NCBI RefSeq assembly: GCF_003989665.1
Contig: NZ_RZIJ01000009.1
Location: 124,001-188,000, forward strand
From: Azospirillum doebereinerae
Lineage (GTDB): Bacteria; Pseudomonadota; Alphaproteobacteria; Azospirillales; Azospirillaceae
Direction of reading: 5' to 3'
Length of the DNA: 64,000 nucleotides
Part shown: one piece after another, positions 9,171-18,379 of the stretch
Layout of the letters: every line of letters starts with the position of its first letter
Numbering within the stretch: the first letter of the stretch is position 1
Made by a program: the position numbers and the translations under genes
The notes under the pieces: model-generated
Database searches by the model: none
Told to the model about the DNA's origin: nothing
Seen by the model: only the letters and a program-made list of their open reading frames with translations

Positions 9171-11423
9171 ATGGCGACCTTGATCATCACCGAAAAATCC
9201 AGTCAGGCGAAAGACCTGCGCGCGGCGTTCGGCGACCGCTACGGCCGCATCCTGCCGGCGGAGGGCCATCTGCTGCGGCTGGCCGAGCCCGACGAGGTCG
9301 ATCCCGAGTGGAAGCGCTGGTCGCCCACCCTGCTGAAGCCGGACGGACTCTACCCGACCAAGCCGGACAGCGGCGGCAACAAAACTGCGAAATTCCAGGC
9401 GATCAAGGCGGCGCTGAAGGCGTGCGACCATGTGATCCTGGCGACCGACTGCGACCGCGAGGGGCAGCTCATCGGCCAGGAGATCCTGGAGCATGTCGGC
9501 TATCGCGGCCGGGTCCAGCGCGCCCTGTTCACGGCGCAGGACCCCAAGACCCTGCGCGACGCCTTCGCCAAGCTCAAGCCGAACGACGAGCTGCGCCCGC
9601 TCTACGAGGCGGCGGTGGCGCGCCAGCAGGCCGACCAGATCTTCAACCTGTCGCTGACCCGCACCGCGACCAAGACGCTGCTGGCGCCGGGCACGCGGGG
9701 CGTGATCGGCATCGGCCGGGTCAAGACGCCGACCCTGTCCATCGTCTGCCTGCGCGAGCTGGAGATCCGGAACTTCAAGCCGGAGGATTATTTCGAGATC
9801 GTGGCGACGGCGACCGCCGGCACCACCGTCGATGGGGGCGCCTTCACGATGCGCCACGCGCCCGCGCCCAAGGACCGCATCAAGGACCGCGCGCGGGCCG
9901 AGGCCATCGCCAAGGCCGCCGACCAGCATCGCGGGCCGCTGTCGGTGACGGTGGAGGAGAAGCGGCAGGCGCCGCCGAAGCTCTACGACCTGCCGGCGTT
10001 GCAGAAGACCTGCGGCCAGCGCTGGGGCTGGACCGCCGACCGTACCTTGTCGGTGGCGCAGGAGCTTTACGACGGCGACGGCAAGAAGCTGATCACCTAC
10101 CCGCGCGCCGAGGCGCGTTACCTGTCGGAAAACCAGATCGGCGACGCGCCGGCCATCGTCGGCGCCCTGACCCGGCTGCGCGGCTTCGCCCATCTGGAAG
10201 ACCATATGGACGTCGGGCGGCCGGTGATCCGCAAGGGCAAGTCCGGGCATTTCTGCGACAAGGCGCTGGAAGGCGTGTCGCACCACGCGGTCATCCCCAA
10301 CGTCAACGTGCTGGACGACCTGGAATCGCGGCTGTCCCGGCTGACCGACGACGAGAAACGGCTGTTCGCGCTGGTCTGCCGCTCCTACCTCGCCGCCGTC
10401 ATGCCGGATTACGAGTACCGCCAGACCAGCGTCGCGATGGCGGTGCCGGTGGAGGGCAATCCGGTGCCCTTCCGCGCGGTCGGCCGCATCCCGCTGAAGC
10501 TCGGCTGGAAGGCGGCCTTCGGCTCCGCTGAGAGCGAGAGCGGCAAGCCGGAGGAGGAGGCCGAACAGACCCTGCCCCCGCTGACCGACGGCGAGCCCGC
10601 CACCCTGTCCGACCCGAAGGTCGAGGCCAAGCGCACCCAGGCGCCGCCCCGTTACAACGAGGGCACGCTGGTCGACGCCATGCAGAACGCGTGGCGCTTC
10701 GTCGAGGACCCGGCCCTGCGCGACCGGCTGAAGGAGGCCAAGGGCATCGGCACCCCGGCGACCCGCGCCGAGGTCATCAAGGGGCTGCGCAAGCAGAACC
10801 TGCTGGACGCCGACGGCAAATGGCTGATGCCGACCCCGGCGGGCTTGCAACTGTTCGAGACCCTGCGCGCCGCCGCCCCCGCGCTGGTCGATCCCGGCAC
10901 CACGGCGCTGTGGGAGATGAAGCTCGACGAGGTCGTCACCGGCCGCGCCGATTTCCGCGCGGTCATCGACGCCATCGCCGGCGAGGCCGGGCGGCTGATC
11001 GGCGTGCTGCTGGGCAGCCGGGGCGGCACGGTGGATCTCGGCGTGCCGGCGGTGAAGGCCCGTTTCACCAAGCGCCGCGCCACCGGGGCGCCCCGCGCCA
11101 CGGGAAGCCGCAGCCGGACCAAGGCGGCGGCAAGTGGAGCGGTTGCGGGGGGCGGGGATGCCGCCGCGCCGAAGCCGCGCCGCGCGCGCAAGACCAAGAC
11201 CAAGACCGCGACGGCGGTGGAGGCGGCGCCGATGAATGTGGAGGCCGCCCCTGCCCCATCGGCGGCCGGGGAAGCGTCCGGCGCCGCGCGGCGCCGGGAG
11301 CCGACCGACAAGATGGTCGCCTTCGCCCGCAGCCTCGCGGAGCGCAAGGGGATCGCGCTGCCCGATCCCTGCATGCGGGATTTCGACCAGTGCCGGCAGT
11401 TCCTCGACCAGCACGCGCGGTGA
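9171..11423 (+). CDS. topB: DNA topoisomerase III (type IA)
   Basis: Single-strand passing topoisomerase that decatenates DNA. The 750-residue protein has the Toprim domain with Glu8 (ITEKSS) and Asp93/Asp95/Glu97 (TDCDREG). The active-site Tyr310 lies in KLITYPRAEARYLS, the TopB-type version of the motif. KGIGTPATRAEVIKGL is also characteristic. No C4 zinc-finger cysteine clusters are present. Instead the end has a basic Ala/Lys/Thr-rich linker (about residues 640-705) and a small C-terminal domain around MVAFARSLAERKGIALP. ATG at 9171 starts exactly at MATLIITEKS. The gene is divergent from the protease. Confidence 0.95.
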   Translation: MATLIITEKSSQAKDLRAAFGDRYGRILPAEGHLLRLAEPDEVDPEWKRWSPTLLKPDGLYPTKPDSGGNKTAKFQAIKAALKACDHVILATDCDREGQLIGQEILEHVGYRGRVQRALFTAQDPKTLRDAFAKLKPNDELRPLYEAAVARQQADQIFNLSLTRTATKTLLAPGTRGVIGIGRVKTPTLSIVCLRELEIRNFKPEDYFEIVATATAGTTVDGGAFTMRHAPAPKDRIKDRARAEAIAKAADQHRGPLSVTVEEKRQAPPKLYDLPALQKTCGQRWGWTADRTLSVAQELYDGDGKKLITYPRAEARYLSENQIGDAPAIVGALTRLRGFAHLEDHMDVGRPVIRKGKSGHFCDKALEGVSHHAVIPNVNVLDDLESRLSRLTDDEKRLFALVCRSYLAAVMPDYEYRQTSVAMAVPVEGNPVPFRAVGRIPLKLGWKAAFGSAESESGKPEEEAEQTLPPLTDGEPATLSDPKVEAKRTQAPPRYNEGTLVDAMQNAWRFVEDPALRDRLKEAKGIGTPATRAEVIKGLRKQNLLDADGKWLMPTPAGLQLFETLRAAAPALVDPGTTALWEMKLDEVVTGRADFRAVIDAIAGEAGRLIGVLLGSRGGTVDLGVPAVKARFTKRRATGAPRATGSRSRTKAAASGAVAGGGDAAAPKPRRARKTKTKTATAVEAAPMNVEAAPAPSAAGEASGAARRREPTDKMVAFARSLAERKGIALPDPCMRDFDQCRQFLDQHAR

Positions 11424-11466
11424 CGACGGGGAGCGTGGCGGTTGTGCGGACCGCAAGGTTGCGGTT

Positions 11467-11577
11467 GCCCCCTCCCTAACCCTCCCCCGCCCGCGGCGGG
11501 AGAGGGAACTTCGCCGTACTCTGGCAAGGGTCCGGCCCCCTCCCCCGCCGCAGGCGGGGGAGGGATGGGGAGGGGGC
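11467..11577. repeat. CT/GA-rich inverted repeats (REP-like)
   Basis: Two successive G/C-rich palindromic units lie between topB and ilvE. The second is a perfect 12-bp stem, 11538-11549 with 11553-11564, with a gca loop. The same ccctccc...gggaggg style recurs near 3.1, 36.1 and 39.3-39.5 kb, suggesting a dispersed intergenic repeat that may also end both convergent transcripts. Confidence 0.65.
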
Positions 11578-11624
11578 ACGCAGGGCTGCCCCCCGCTCAG
11601 GATCGTGACGACAGAACCCGCCCC

Positions 11625-12500
11625 TCAGCCCTTCCGCACCAGCGCGTCGTAATCCGCGACCAGCGTTTCGCAAACCCGGCCGGGCGTGAAGCGGTGCTCG
11701 CCGATCTCGCTGACCGGTGTGATCTCCGCCGCCGTGCCGGTCAGGAAGACCTCCTGCGCCTTGGCCAGATCCTCGGGCGGGATGTGGCGCTCCACCACCG
11801 GGATGCCGCGCGCCTTGGCGAGGTCGATCACCGTGCGGCGGGTGATGCCGTCGAGGAAGCAGTCCGCCGCCGGGGTGTGCAGCGCGCCGTCGATGACCAG
11901 GAACAGGTTGGCCCCCGTCGCCTCCGCCAGATGCCCGCGATGGTCCAGCATGATCGCATCCTGGTAGCCCTGCGCCTCGGCCTCGTGCTTGGACAGGGTG
12001 CAGATCATGTAGAGGCCCGATGCCTTCGAGGCGGTGGGGGCGCTGTCCGGGGCGGGGCGGCGCCACGGCGCCCAGGTCAGGCGGATGCCGGCCATCTTGG
12101 CCTCCGGGCTGAAATAGCTCGGCCACTGCCAGACCGCGATGGCGAGGTGGATGCGGCTGGCCTGCGCCGCGACGCCCATCATCTCGCTGCCGCGCCACGC
12201 CACCGGCCGGACATAGGCGTCGGCGAAGCCCGCCGCCGCGACCGTCTGCCGGGTGGCGGCGTCGATTTCCGCCACCGAATACGGGATTTCGAAGCCGAGG
12301 AGCCGGGCGGAGTTCACCAGCCGCTCGCTGTGCTCGGTCAGCTTGAAGACCCGGCCGTCGTAGACGCGCTCGCCCTCGAAGACGCTGCTGGCGTAGTGCA
12401 GGGCGTGGGTCAGCACGTGGATTTTGGCGTCGCGCCACGGCACCAGGGCGCCGTCGAACCAGATGGAACCGTCGCGGTCGTCGAAAGGCAGAAGGGACAT
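11625..12500 (-). CDS. ilvE: Branched-chain amino acid aminotransferase
   Basis: PLP enzyme that transaminates the 2-oxo acids of valine, leucine and isoleucine with glutamate. The 291-residue product is full length for class IV aminotransferases. It has THALHYASSVFEGERVY near the N-terminus, the PLP Schiff-base lysine at residue 159 in PTASKASGLY, and EATGANLFLVIDG and FLTGTAAEITPV in the C-terminal half. ATG at 12500. It is divergent from a MarR-type regulator 175 bp away, which may control it. Related class IV enzymes (D-amino acid transaminase, ADC lyase) are less likely given the motif set. Confidence 0.94.
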   Translation of the reverse strand: MSLLPFDDRDGSIWFDGALVPWRDAKIHVLTHALHYASSVFEGERVYDGRVFKLTEHSERLVNSARLLGFEIPYSVAEIDAATRQTVAAAGFADAYVRPVAWRGSEMMGVAAQASRIHLAIAVWQWPSYFSPEAKMAGIRLTWAPWRRPAPDSAPTASKASGLYMICTLSKHEAEAQGYQDAIMLDHRGHLAEATGANLFLVIDGALHTPAADCFLDGITRRTVIDLAKARGIPVVERHIPPEDLAKAQEVFLTGTAAEITPVSEIGEHRFTPGRVCETLVADYDALVRKG

Positions 12501-12675
12501 GGTGATTCCTTGGAGCTTGGCTGCGGGCTTGGCTGCGCCTTGTTTTTGGGCAAGAGTGGGCGTGCACGCGCGGCAACGGGTTGCCGCTCATGAGCTTGCT
12601 CTTGTGTCCGGTCGCAGGATTGTTTATGTCTGAGTTGCTGACCTATTTATAACGAATCGAACCAACCGCGTCAAC

Positions 12676-13185
12676 ATGGCTGACCTAAAAGCAGGCGTGA
12701 ATCAGCTCTTCCTCCGCGAGGAGGAACTCCGCACCGGGATGGAACTGCTGTTCTACGCCTACCGCGAATTCACGTCCGAACCCGACGAGATCCTGGGCGA
12801 GATCGGCTTCGGCCGAGCGCACCACCGCGTCATCTATTTCGTCGGGCGCTACCCGAAGATCACGGTGTCGGAGCTGCTGGCGATCCTCAAGATCACCAAG
12901 CAGAGCCTGTCGCGCGTGCTGGGGGAACTGGTCCGTCAGGGATTCATCGACCAGCAGACGGGCGCGCGGGATCGCCGCCAGCGTCTGCTGCAACTGACCG
13001 ACAAGGGCGTCGAACTGGAACGGCAATTGTCGGAGACCCAGCGCCAGCGCATCGCGCGCGCCTACCGCATGGCGGGGGCCGAGGCGGTGGAGGGGTTCCG
13101 CAAGGTCATGATGGGCATGCTGGACGACGGGGACCGGGCGAAATTCACACCTCCCGCACCGGCCCGTCTCGCCACCAAACGTTAG
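12676..13185 (+). CDS. MarR family transcriptional regulator
   Basis: Winged-helix dimeric regulator of 169 residues. The DNA-binding core runs from YFVGRYPKITVSELLAILKITKQSLSRVLGELV (recognition helix) to the wing with GARDRRQRLLQLTDKG, the classic MarR D-x-R-x-R motif. The start is the ATG at 12676, beginning MADLKAGVNQL. It is divergently placed to ilvE, so regulation of ilvE and/or itself is likely by position. The ligand is unknown. The shared intergenic region is AT-rich for this genome around 12640-12660, but no convincing palindrome was seen. Confidence 0.9.
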   Translation: MADLKAGVNQLFLREEELRTGMELLFYAYREFTSEPDEILGEIGFGRAHHRVIYFVGRYPKITVSELLAILKITKQSLSRVLGELVRQGFIDQQTGARDRRQRLLQLTDKGVELERQLSETQRQRIARAYRMAGAEAVEGFRKVMMGMLDDGDRAKFTPPAPARLATKR

Positions 13186-13224
13186 ATCACAAACGGCTGG
13201 CTACATCAGGGGAAGCCCGGACAC

Positions 13225-13485
13225 TCAGTCGGCGGCCGAGGAATCGCCGCCGGCCGCGACGGGTTGCGGAGGCGCCGCCGGTTGGGCGTCGGCGGCCGGG
13301 GTGTCGATGGTCGGCGCAGCGGCCTTGCCATCCCCGGCGGGGCGGCGGCGGAAGGTGCCCTTCCTGTACACCACGTTGTCCGAGGAGCCCGGCGCGCACT
13401 GGGAGATCTTGCCACCCTTCGCCAGGAATTCGCGGGTCATCGCGTCCAGGTCCTGACGGTCGCTGGACCTGTTGTCATTGGTCAT
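13225..13485 (-). CDS. Small uncharacterised protein with KGGKI motif
   Basis: 86-residue protein of unknown function. It opens MTNDNRSSDRQDLDAMTREF, followed by LAKGGKISQCAPG and VYRKGTFRRRP; the second half is a disordered Ala/Pro-rich tail. The start at 13485 has an AGGAG ribosome-binding site. The FLAKGGKI-type segment recurs in small cytosolic regulators, but nothing firm can be assigned. It is divergent from the OmpR-type regulator 120 bp away. Confidence 0.65.
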   Translation of the reverse strand: MTNDNRSSDRQDLDAMTREFLAKGGKISQCAPGSSDNVVYRKGTFRRRPAGDGKAAAPTIDTPAADAQPAAPPQPVAAGGDSSAAD

Positions 13486-13605
13486 CGTGATCGCTCCTGT
13501 GATCCCCACGGTCACCAGTGTAACACGGAAACGCGACGAATCCGCCAATACCCTTCCGCGCCGGTCCGCTATACGCCGGATGGGTGCCCGCGCTATAGTC
13601 CCCCC

Positions 13606-14307
13606 ATGACGGAAGACCAGCCCCACATCCTGGTCGTCGACGACGACACCCGCTTGCGCGAGCTTCTGCGCAAATATCTGGCAAGCAATGGCTTTCTGGT
13701 GAGCACGGCGCGTGACGCGGCGGACGCGCGGGCGCAGCTCGGCGGTCTGGCCTTCGATCTGCTGGTGCTCGACATCATGATGCCCGGCGAATCGGGGCTG
13801 GAGCTGACCGAGTCGCTGCGGCGGACGCGCGACCTGCCGATCCTGCTGCTGACCGCCCGCGACGAGCCCGACGACCGCATCGCCGGGCTGGAGGCCGGGG
13901 CCGACGACTACCTCGCCAAGCCCTTCAACCCGCGCGAACTGCTGCTGCGGATCAACTCGATCCTGCGCCGGCAGGCCGCCCGCCCGCCCGAGGCGGCGGC
14001 GGCCCCCGCCCCGCCGGTGCGGCTCGGCCCCCTGCTCTACCTGCCCGACCGCGACGAGCTGCGGGCCGGCGAGGAGGTCGTGCGCCTGACCACCGCCGAG
14101 GCCAGCCTGCTGCGCATCCTCGCCGCCTCCCCCGGCGTCACCTTCACCCGCGAGGAGCTGACCGAGCGCAGCAAGGTCGCCGGCAACGCCCGCACCATCG
14201 ACGTCCAGGTCACCCGCCTGCGCCGCAAGATCGAGGCCGACCCGCGCGAGCCGCGCTACCTCCACACGGTGCGCGGCGAAGGCTATGTGCTGAGGCCCGA
14301 TTCATGA
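13606..14307 (+). CDS. OmpR-type response regulator
   Basis: 233-residue two-component regulator. The receiver domain (about residues 7-120) has the acidic pair at 12-14, phospho-acceptor Asp56 in LLVLDIMMPGE, Thr83 and Lys106 (YLAKPFNP). A linker leads to the winged-helix DNA-binding domain ending TVRGEGYVLRPDS. The stop overlaps the ATG of the downstream histidine kinase gene (ATGA), so the two form a translationally coupled pair. No Shine-Dalgarno precedes the ATG, but a TATAGT -10-like box lies at 13594-13599, so the mRNA may be leaderless. The regulon is unknown. Confidence 0.95.
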   Translation: MTEDQPHILVVDDDTRLRELLRKYLASNGFLVSTARDAADARAQLGGLAFDLLVLDIMMPGESGLELTESLRRTRDLPILLLTARDEPDDRIAGLEAGADDYLAKPFNPRELLLRINSILRRQAARPPEAAAAPAPPVRLGPLLYLPDRDELRAGEEVVRLTTAEASLLRILAASPGVTFTREELTERSKVAGNARTIDVQVTRLRRKIEADPREPRYLHTVRGEGYVLRPDS

Positions 14308-15716
14308 CGGCCACCGCCGGTTCGGGGGGGGCCGGTCCGGGTGGCGCCGCCAATTCGGGCGGCGCGCTGCGGCGCGACCGCCGGGTGCGCGGGCTGTGGG
14401 TGAAGCGTTTCCTGCCGCGCACGCTGTTCGGCCGGTCGCTGCTGATCATCGTCACCCCGGTGATCCTGGCCCAGGCGGTGGCGACCTGGATCTTCTACGA
14501 CCGGCACTGGGACACGGTGACGAACCGGCTGGCCTTCGCGGTGGCCGGCGACATCGCCACCGTCGTCGCCCAACTCGAGCACGACCCGAGCGAGGAGGGC
14601 CGCAACTGGGTCCTGGCGACCACCGCGCGCACCACCGACCTGATCGTCACGCTGGAACCGGGGCAGATCCTCCCCGACGAGCCCCCGGTCCTGCGCGGCC
14701 TGCTGCAACGCACGCTGGGCAAGGCGCTGGACGAGCGGGTGGCGCGCCCCTTCGCCATCAACACCAGCGTCGCCCATGAATGGTACGAGATCCGCGTCCA
14801 GATGGCGGGCGGCGTGCTGTCGGTGATGTCGCCGGAACGCCGGCTGTTCACGCCGACCAGCTACATCTTCATCCTGTGGATGGTCGGGTCGGCCGTGGTG
14901 CTGTTCGCCGTGGCGATCCTGTTCATGCGCAACCAGATCCGCCCGATCAAGCGGCTCGCCGCCGCCGCCGACGCGCTGGGCAAGGGCCGCGACGTGACCA
15001 ACTTCAAGATGGAGGGCGCGACCGAGGTGCGTCAGGCCGCCTCCGCCTTCCTGGTGATGCGCGAGCGCATCCAGCGCCAGATCACCCAGCGGACCGAGAT
15101 GCTGGCGGGCGTCAGCCACGACCTGCGCACGCCGCTGACCCGCATGAAGCTGGCGCTCGACATGATCGGCACCATGTCGGAAGGCTGCGACCCGGAGATC
15201 GAGGAGCTGATGGCCGACGTCGCCGAGATGGAGGCGATGATCGAGGGTTACCTCGCCTTCGCGCGCGGCGAGGGGACGGAGGCGGTCCAGCCCACCGATC
15301 TGTCGCGCCTGCTGAACGAGGTGGCGTCGGGCGCCCGGCGCGAGGGGACCGAGGTGACCTTGACGGTCGAATCGGGGCTGACCCTGCCGCTGCGCCCCAA
15401 CGCGATGCGGCGCTGCGTCGCCAACCTGCTGGCCAACGCCGGGCGCCACGCCGGCACCGCCTGGGTGCGGGCCGAGCGGCGCAACGGCGCCATCGAGATC
15501 GAGATCGACGACGACGGCCCCGGCATCCCCGCCGCCGCGCGCGAGGACGTCTTCAAGCCGTTCTTCCGCATGGACCGCTCCCGCAACCTCGCCACGGGCG
15601 GGTCCGGGCTGGGGCTGACCATCGCGCGCGACGTGGCGCGCAGCCACGGCGGGGACATCACGCTCGACGACAGCCCCTATGGCGGCCTGCGGGCGGTCAT
15701 CCGCCTGCCGCTGTGA
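14304..15716 (+). CDS. EnvZ-type sensor histidine kinase
   Basis: Inner-membrane kinase of 470 residues, partner of the preceding response regulator. A Gly/Ala-rich N-terminus is followed by TM1 (about 44-66), a periplasmic domain of about 120 residues, TM2 (about 186-208), a HAMP linker, the HisKA domain with phospho-acceptor His272 in AGVSHDLRTPLTRMKL, and an ATPase domain with N box (VANLLANAGRHA), DDDGPGIP and GGSGLGLTIA. All catalytic boxes are intact. The start codon overlaps the regulator stop. The architecture is that of EnvZ; the signal is not evident. Confidence 0.95.
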   Translation: MTATAGSGGAGPGGAANSGGALRRDRRVRGLWVKRFLPRTLFGRSLLIIVTPVILAQAVATWIFYDRHWDTVTNRLAFAVAGDIATVVAQLEHDPSEEGRNWVLATTARTTDLIVTLEPGQILPDEPPVLRGLLQRTLGKALDERVARPFAINTSVAHEWYEIRVQMAGGVLSVMSPERRLFTPTSYIFILWMVGSAVVLFAVAILFMRNQIRPIKRLAAAADALGKGRDVTNFKMEGATEVRQAASAFLVMRERIQRQITQRTEMLAGVSHDLRTPLTRMKLALDMIGTMSEGCDPEIEELMADVAEMEAMIEGYLAFARGEGTEAVQPTDLSRLLNEVASGARREGTEVTLTVESGLTLPLRPNAMRRCVANLLANAGRHAGTAWVRAERRNGAIEIEIDDDGPGIPAAAREDVFKPFFRMDRSRNLATGGSGLGLTIARDVARSHGGDITLDDSPYGGLRAVIRLPL

Positions 15717-15725
15717 CCCTGCACG

Positions 15726-17717
15726 TCAGGCGGCGATGCGGCGGCTTGCCATGCCGCGCTCGAAACGGTCGAAGCGGCTGTCGAAATCGCCTTGGTCGAT
15801 CGCCTCCATGCGGAAGCGCACCCGCACGACGTCCTCCTCGCGGTTGACCTCGTCGAAAGGCAGGGCGACGCCCAGCGCGTCGAAGGCCAGGGTCCCGCGC
15901 TGGCCGAGCTTGTCGGCGCCGGCCAGCGCCGCGCCGTGGCGCGAGATGTCGAGGAGCTGCACCGTCACCCGGCCGTTCGGCCCGTCGACCGTGCAGGGCG
16001 CCTCGACGCGGTAGCGCGGCAGATGGCGGCGGTCCACGTCGTCGGTCGCGGTGCGCACGGCGCGCACCAGCACATGCATCAGCTCGTCGATGCTGTGCGC
16101 CACGCCCGACGCGCCGGCCCGCAGGTCGGCCGCGCGCGACCCGGTGGTCGCCGCCTCGCGCGAGACCTCGTCGATGCGCACGGACACGTCGGTCGCCGCC
16201 GACGCGGTCTGGGTGACGTTGCGGGAAATCTCCTGGGTGGCCGCCGCCTGCTCCTCGACCGCCGCCGCGACGGTGCTGGAGATCGCGTCGATCTCGCCGA
16301 TGGTGTGGCTGATGGCGCGGACCTCGGCGACGCTCTGCGCGGTGACCGACTGGATCTCCGAGATCAGGCGCGAGATCTCCTCGGTCGAGCGCGAGGTCTG
16401 ATTGGCGAGGTTCTTCACCTCGGTCGCCACGACGGCGAAGCCCTTGCCGGCCTCGCCCGCGCGCGCCGCCTCGATGGTCGCGTTGAGCGCCAGCAGGTTG
16501 GTCTGGGCGGCGATGCCCTGGATCAGCCCGGCCACGTCGCCGATCCGGCCCACGGCCGAGGACAGCGATTCGATGGTGTTTTCGGTGCGCTGGCTGGCGT
16601 CGACCGCCGAGCGGGTGACGGAGGAGGCGTGGCCGACCTGGGCGCCGATCTCGTCGATGGAAACGGAGAGCTGCTCGGCGGCGGCGGCGACCGCCTGGGC
16701 GTTGCTGAGCGCCTGCTGGGCGGCGGCGGCGACGTTCTGGGCGTTGGCGCCGACCAGCCCGGCCGAGAGCGCCATCGCCTCGGCGTCGCGGTCCATCGCC
16801 TGGGTGCGGTGGGCGACCAGATCGACCGCCTCGCGGCTCTCGTGCTCCACCGTGTCGGCCATGGTCTGGAGCGCCCGGCGCTTCTGCGCCTCGCCCTCGA
16901 TGCGCTGGTTCTCCTGCTCGGCGCGCAGCCGCTCCGCCTCGGCCATGCCGGTGCGGAAGACCACCACGGAGCGCGACATGACGCCGATCTCGTCCTGGCG
17001 CTCGGTGCCGGCGATGGGGGTGGCGAGGTCGCCGGCCGACAGCGCGTCCATCGCGCGGGTCAGCTGGCCGATCGGCCGCAGCAGGCGGCGCAGCACCAGA
17101 TAGCCCGGAACTGCCAGCACCAGCGCGCAGAGCACCACCAGCAGGGTGGCGAAGCGCATGCTGTCGTTGAAGGTCGCGAAGACCTGGCTCTTCTGGATGC
17201 CGACGTAGAGGATGCCGACGACCTGCCCCTGGCGGTTCTTGATGGGGTCGTAGGCGGCGTAATACGCCTCGTCGAGGATGGTCACCATGCCGCGGTAGCT
17301 GGCGCCCTGCCCGATCACCGCGTCGTAGGCCGGGCCGCGCGCCAGCGTGGTGCCGACCGCGCGCGTGCCGTCCGGCTTCATCACGTTGGTGGCGACCCGC
17401 GTGTCGCCCTGGAAGATCGTGGCGGTGCCGCCGGTGATGCGCTTGATGCGGTCGACCACCGCGTTGTTGTCGTTCAGCGTCGACGAACCGAGCTTCAGCA
17501 CCCCGTCGGCGACCGAGAAGTCATGGCCGCCTTCCTGGAGCGAGCTCCAGGCGATGTCCATGCTGAGGCGCTGCATGTCGATGGCCTGCCGTTCCAGGTC
17601 GCGGGAAATGACCTGGGCGATGGCGAACAGGATGGCGGTGCTGAGGAACAGCATTCCCAACAGGTTGAGGGCCGTGACCTTCGTCGAGATCGACCATTTT
17701 CCGATGAACGCGTTCAT
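15726..17717 (-). CDS. Methyl-accepting chemotaxis protein with C-terminal PilZ domain
   Basis: Chemoreceptor of 663 residues. TM1 (about 14-34) is followed by a periplasmic sCache-like sensor with [21 protein letters not shown]2 around 185-207, HAMP, and a methyl-accepting signalling domain whose hairpin tip reads [21 protein letters not shown]. After the coiled coil a PilZ domain is appended, with [14 protein letters not shown] (the RxxxR c-di-GMP motif) and [10 protein letters not shown] (the D/NxSxxG motif). This layout parallels Azospirillum brasilense Tlp1, in which PilZ binding of c-di-GMP tunes chemotaxis; transfer of that role here is inference. Start at 17717. Confidence 0.95.
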   Translation of the reverse strand: MNAFIGKWSISTKVTALNLLGMLFLSTAILFAIAQVISRDLERQAIDMQRLSMDIAWSSLQEGGHDFSVADGVLKLGSSTLNDNNAVVDRIKRITGGTATIFQGDTRVATNVMKPDGTRAVGTTLARGPAYDAVIGQGASYRGMVTILDEAYYAAYDPIKNRQGQVVGILYVGIQKSQVFATFNDSMRFATLLVVLCALVLAVPGYLVLRRLLRPIGQLTRAMDALSAGDLATPIAGTERQDEIGVMSRSVVVFRTGMAEAERLRAEQENQRIEGEAQKRRALQTMADTVEHESREAVDLVAHRTQAMDRDAEAMALSAGLVGANAQNVAAAAQQALSNAQAVAAAAEQLSVSIDEIGAQVGHASSVTRSAVDASQRTENTIESLSSAVGRIGDVAGLIQGIAAQTNLLALNATIEAARAGEAGKGFAVVATEVKNLANQTSRSTEEISRLISEIQSVTAQSVAEVRAISHTIGEIDAISSTVAAAVEEQAAATQEISRNVTQTASAATDVSVRIDEVSREAATTGSRAADLRAGASGVAHSIDELMHVLVRAVRTATDDVDRRHLPRYRVEAPCTVDGPNGRVTVQLLDISRHGAALAGADKLGQRGTLAFDALGVALPFDEVNREEDVVRVRFRMEAIDQGDFDSRFDRFERGMASRRIAA

Positions 17718-17797
17718 GATAGGACCACCCCCTCAACCACCGATGCGTATTCGTTCTATGTCGAAAGCATAGCATCGGGGCGGGGATGGGAGAAATC

Positions 17798-17818
17798 ACG
17801 GATTTTGGTAAAATCCGT
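17798..17818. promoter_or_regulatory. AT-rich palindrome between csaA and the chemoreceptor
   Basis: The inverted repeat acggatttt / aaaatccgt (9 bp each, perfect) with a three-base loop lies 80 bp upstream of the chemoreceptor start. It could be an operator or the terminator of csaA; the A/T-rich stem is unusual for terminators in this window. Confidence 0.4.
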
Positions 17819-17918
17819 CATAAATTTGATGCTTAAGCGTTGGATTCCTTGGGAGAATCGGAAGCTTAGAATCGCTCTGCTTCGTTTTGTCGCTGCCCCC
17901 GTCCGGGAAGCGGGGACC

Positions 17919-18254
17919 TCAGTAGAGCTGCCCGCCGTTCGGCACGGCGCGCTCGGGGCCGACCAGCACCACCGCGCCGTCCGCGTCCGGCACGCCCAGG
18001 CACAGCACCTCGCTGGTGAAGGGGCCGATCCGCTTGGGCGGGAAATTGACCACCGCCAGAACCTGCCGGCCGACCAGCGAATCCGCCGCGTAAAGGGCGG
18101 TGATCTGGGCGGAGCTGCGCTTGGTGCCGATGTCGCCGCCGAAATCGACGGTCAGCTTGTAGGCCGGCTTGCGGGCCTCGGGGAAGGGATCGACCGCGAG
18201 AATGGTGCCGACCCGGATGTCCAGCTTCGCGAAATCGTCGTAACCGATGGTCAT
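17919..18254 (-). CDS. csaA: CsaA-like tRNA-binding domain protein
   Basis: 111-residue stand-alone EMAP/TRBD OB-fold protein. CsaA dimers bind tRNA and unfolded proteins and have been linked to protein export in Bacillus. The family pattern is clear: DFAKLDIRVGTILAVDPFPEARKPAYKL, QVLAVVNFPPKRIGPF and SEVLCLGVPD, with length matching CsaA. The start at 18254 begins MTIGYDDFAKL. It lies between the chemoreceptor and the phasin, all on the same strand but separated by gaps with hairpins, so probably its own unit. Confidence 0.92.
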   Translation of the reverse strand: MTIGYDDFAKLDIRVGTILAVDPFPEARKPAYKLTVDFGGDIGTKRSSAQITALYAADSLVGRQVLAVVNFPPKRIGPFTSEVLCLGVPDADGAVVLVGPERAVPNGGQLY

Positions 18255-18326
18255 GTCCGCGCCTTGCGTCCCGACGTTGTTCGAGGTCGGAAGCGTAGCG
18301 TGAAACCACCGGCCCGGAAACGCGAA

Positions 18327-18351
18327 AAGGGCCGCCCGGCGGGCGGCCCTT
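18327..18351 (-). terminator. Rho-independent terminator of the phasin gene
   Basis: Perfect 11-bp G/C stem 18327-18337 / 18341-18351, with a three-base loop and TTTT at the end of the minus-strand stem, 29 bp after the phasin stop. Confidence 0.75.
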
Positions 18352-18379
18352 CCACAAACGGTCGAAACGCGGAAAGCGC

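Noticed and set aside
9150-11579. Upstream part of the 1074-codon minus-strand frame continuing from the protease
   Set aside because: It runs antisense to topB and is low-complexity; only the last 264 codons (from the GTG at 9149) form a protein domain.
12640-12660. Possible operator between ilvE and the MarR gene
   Set aside because: AT-rich but no convincing inverted repeat was found by eye.
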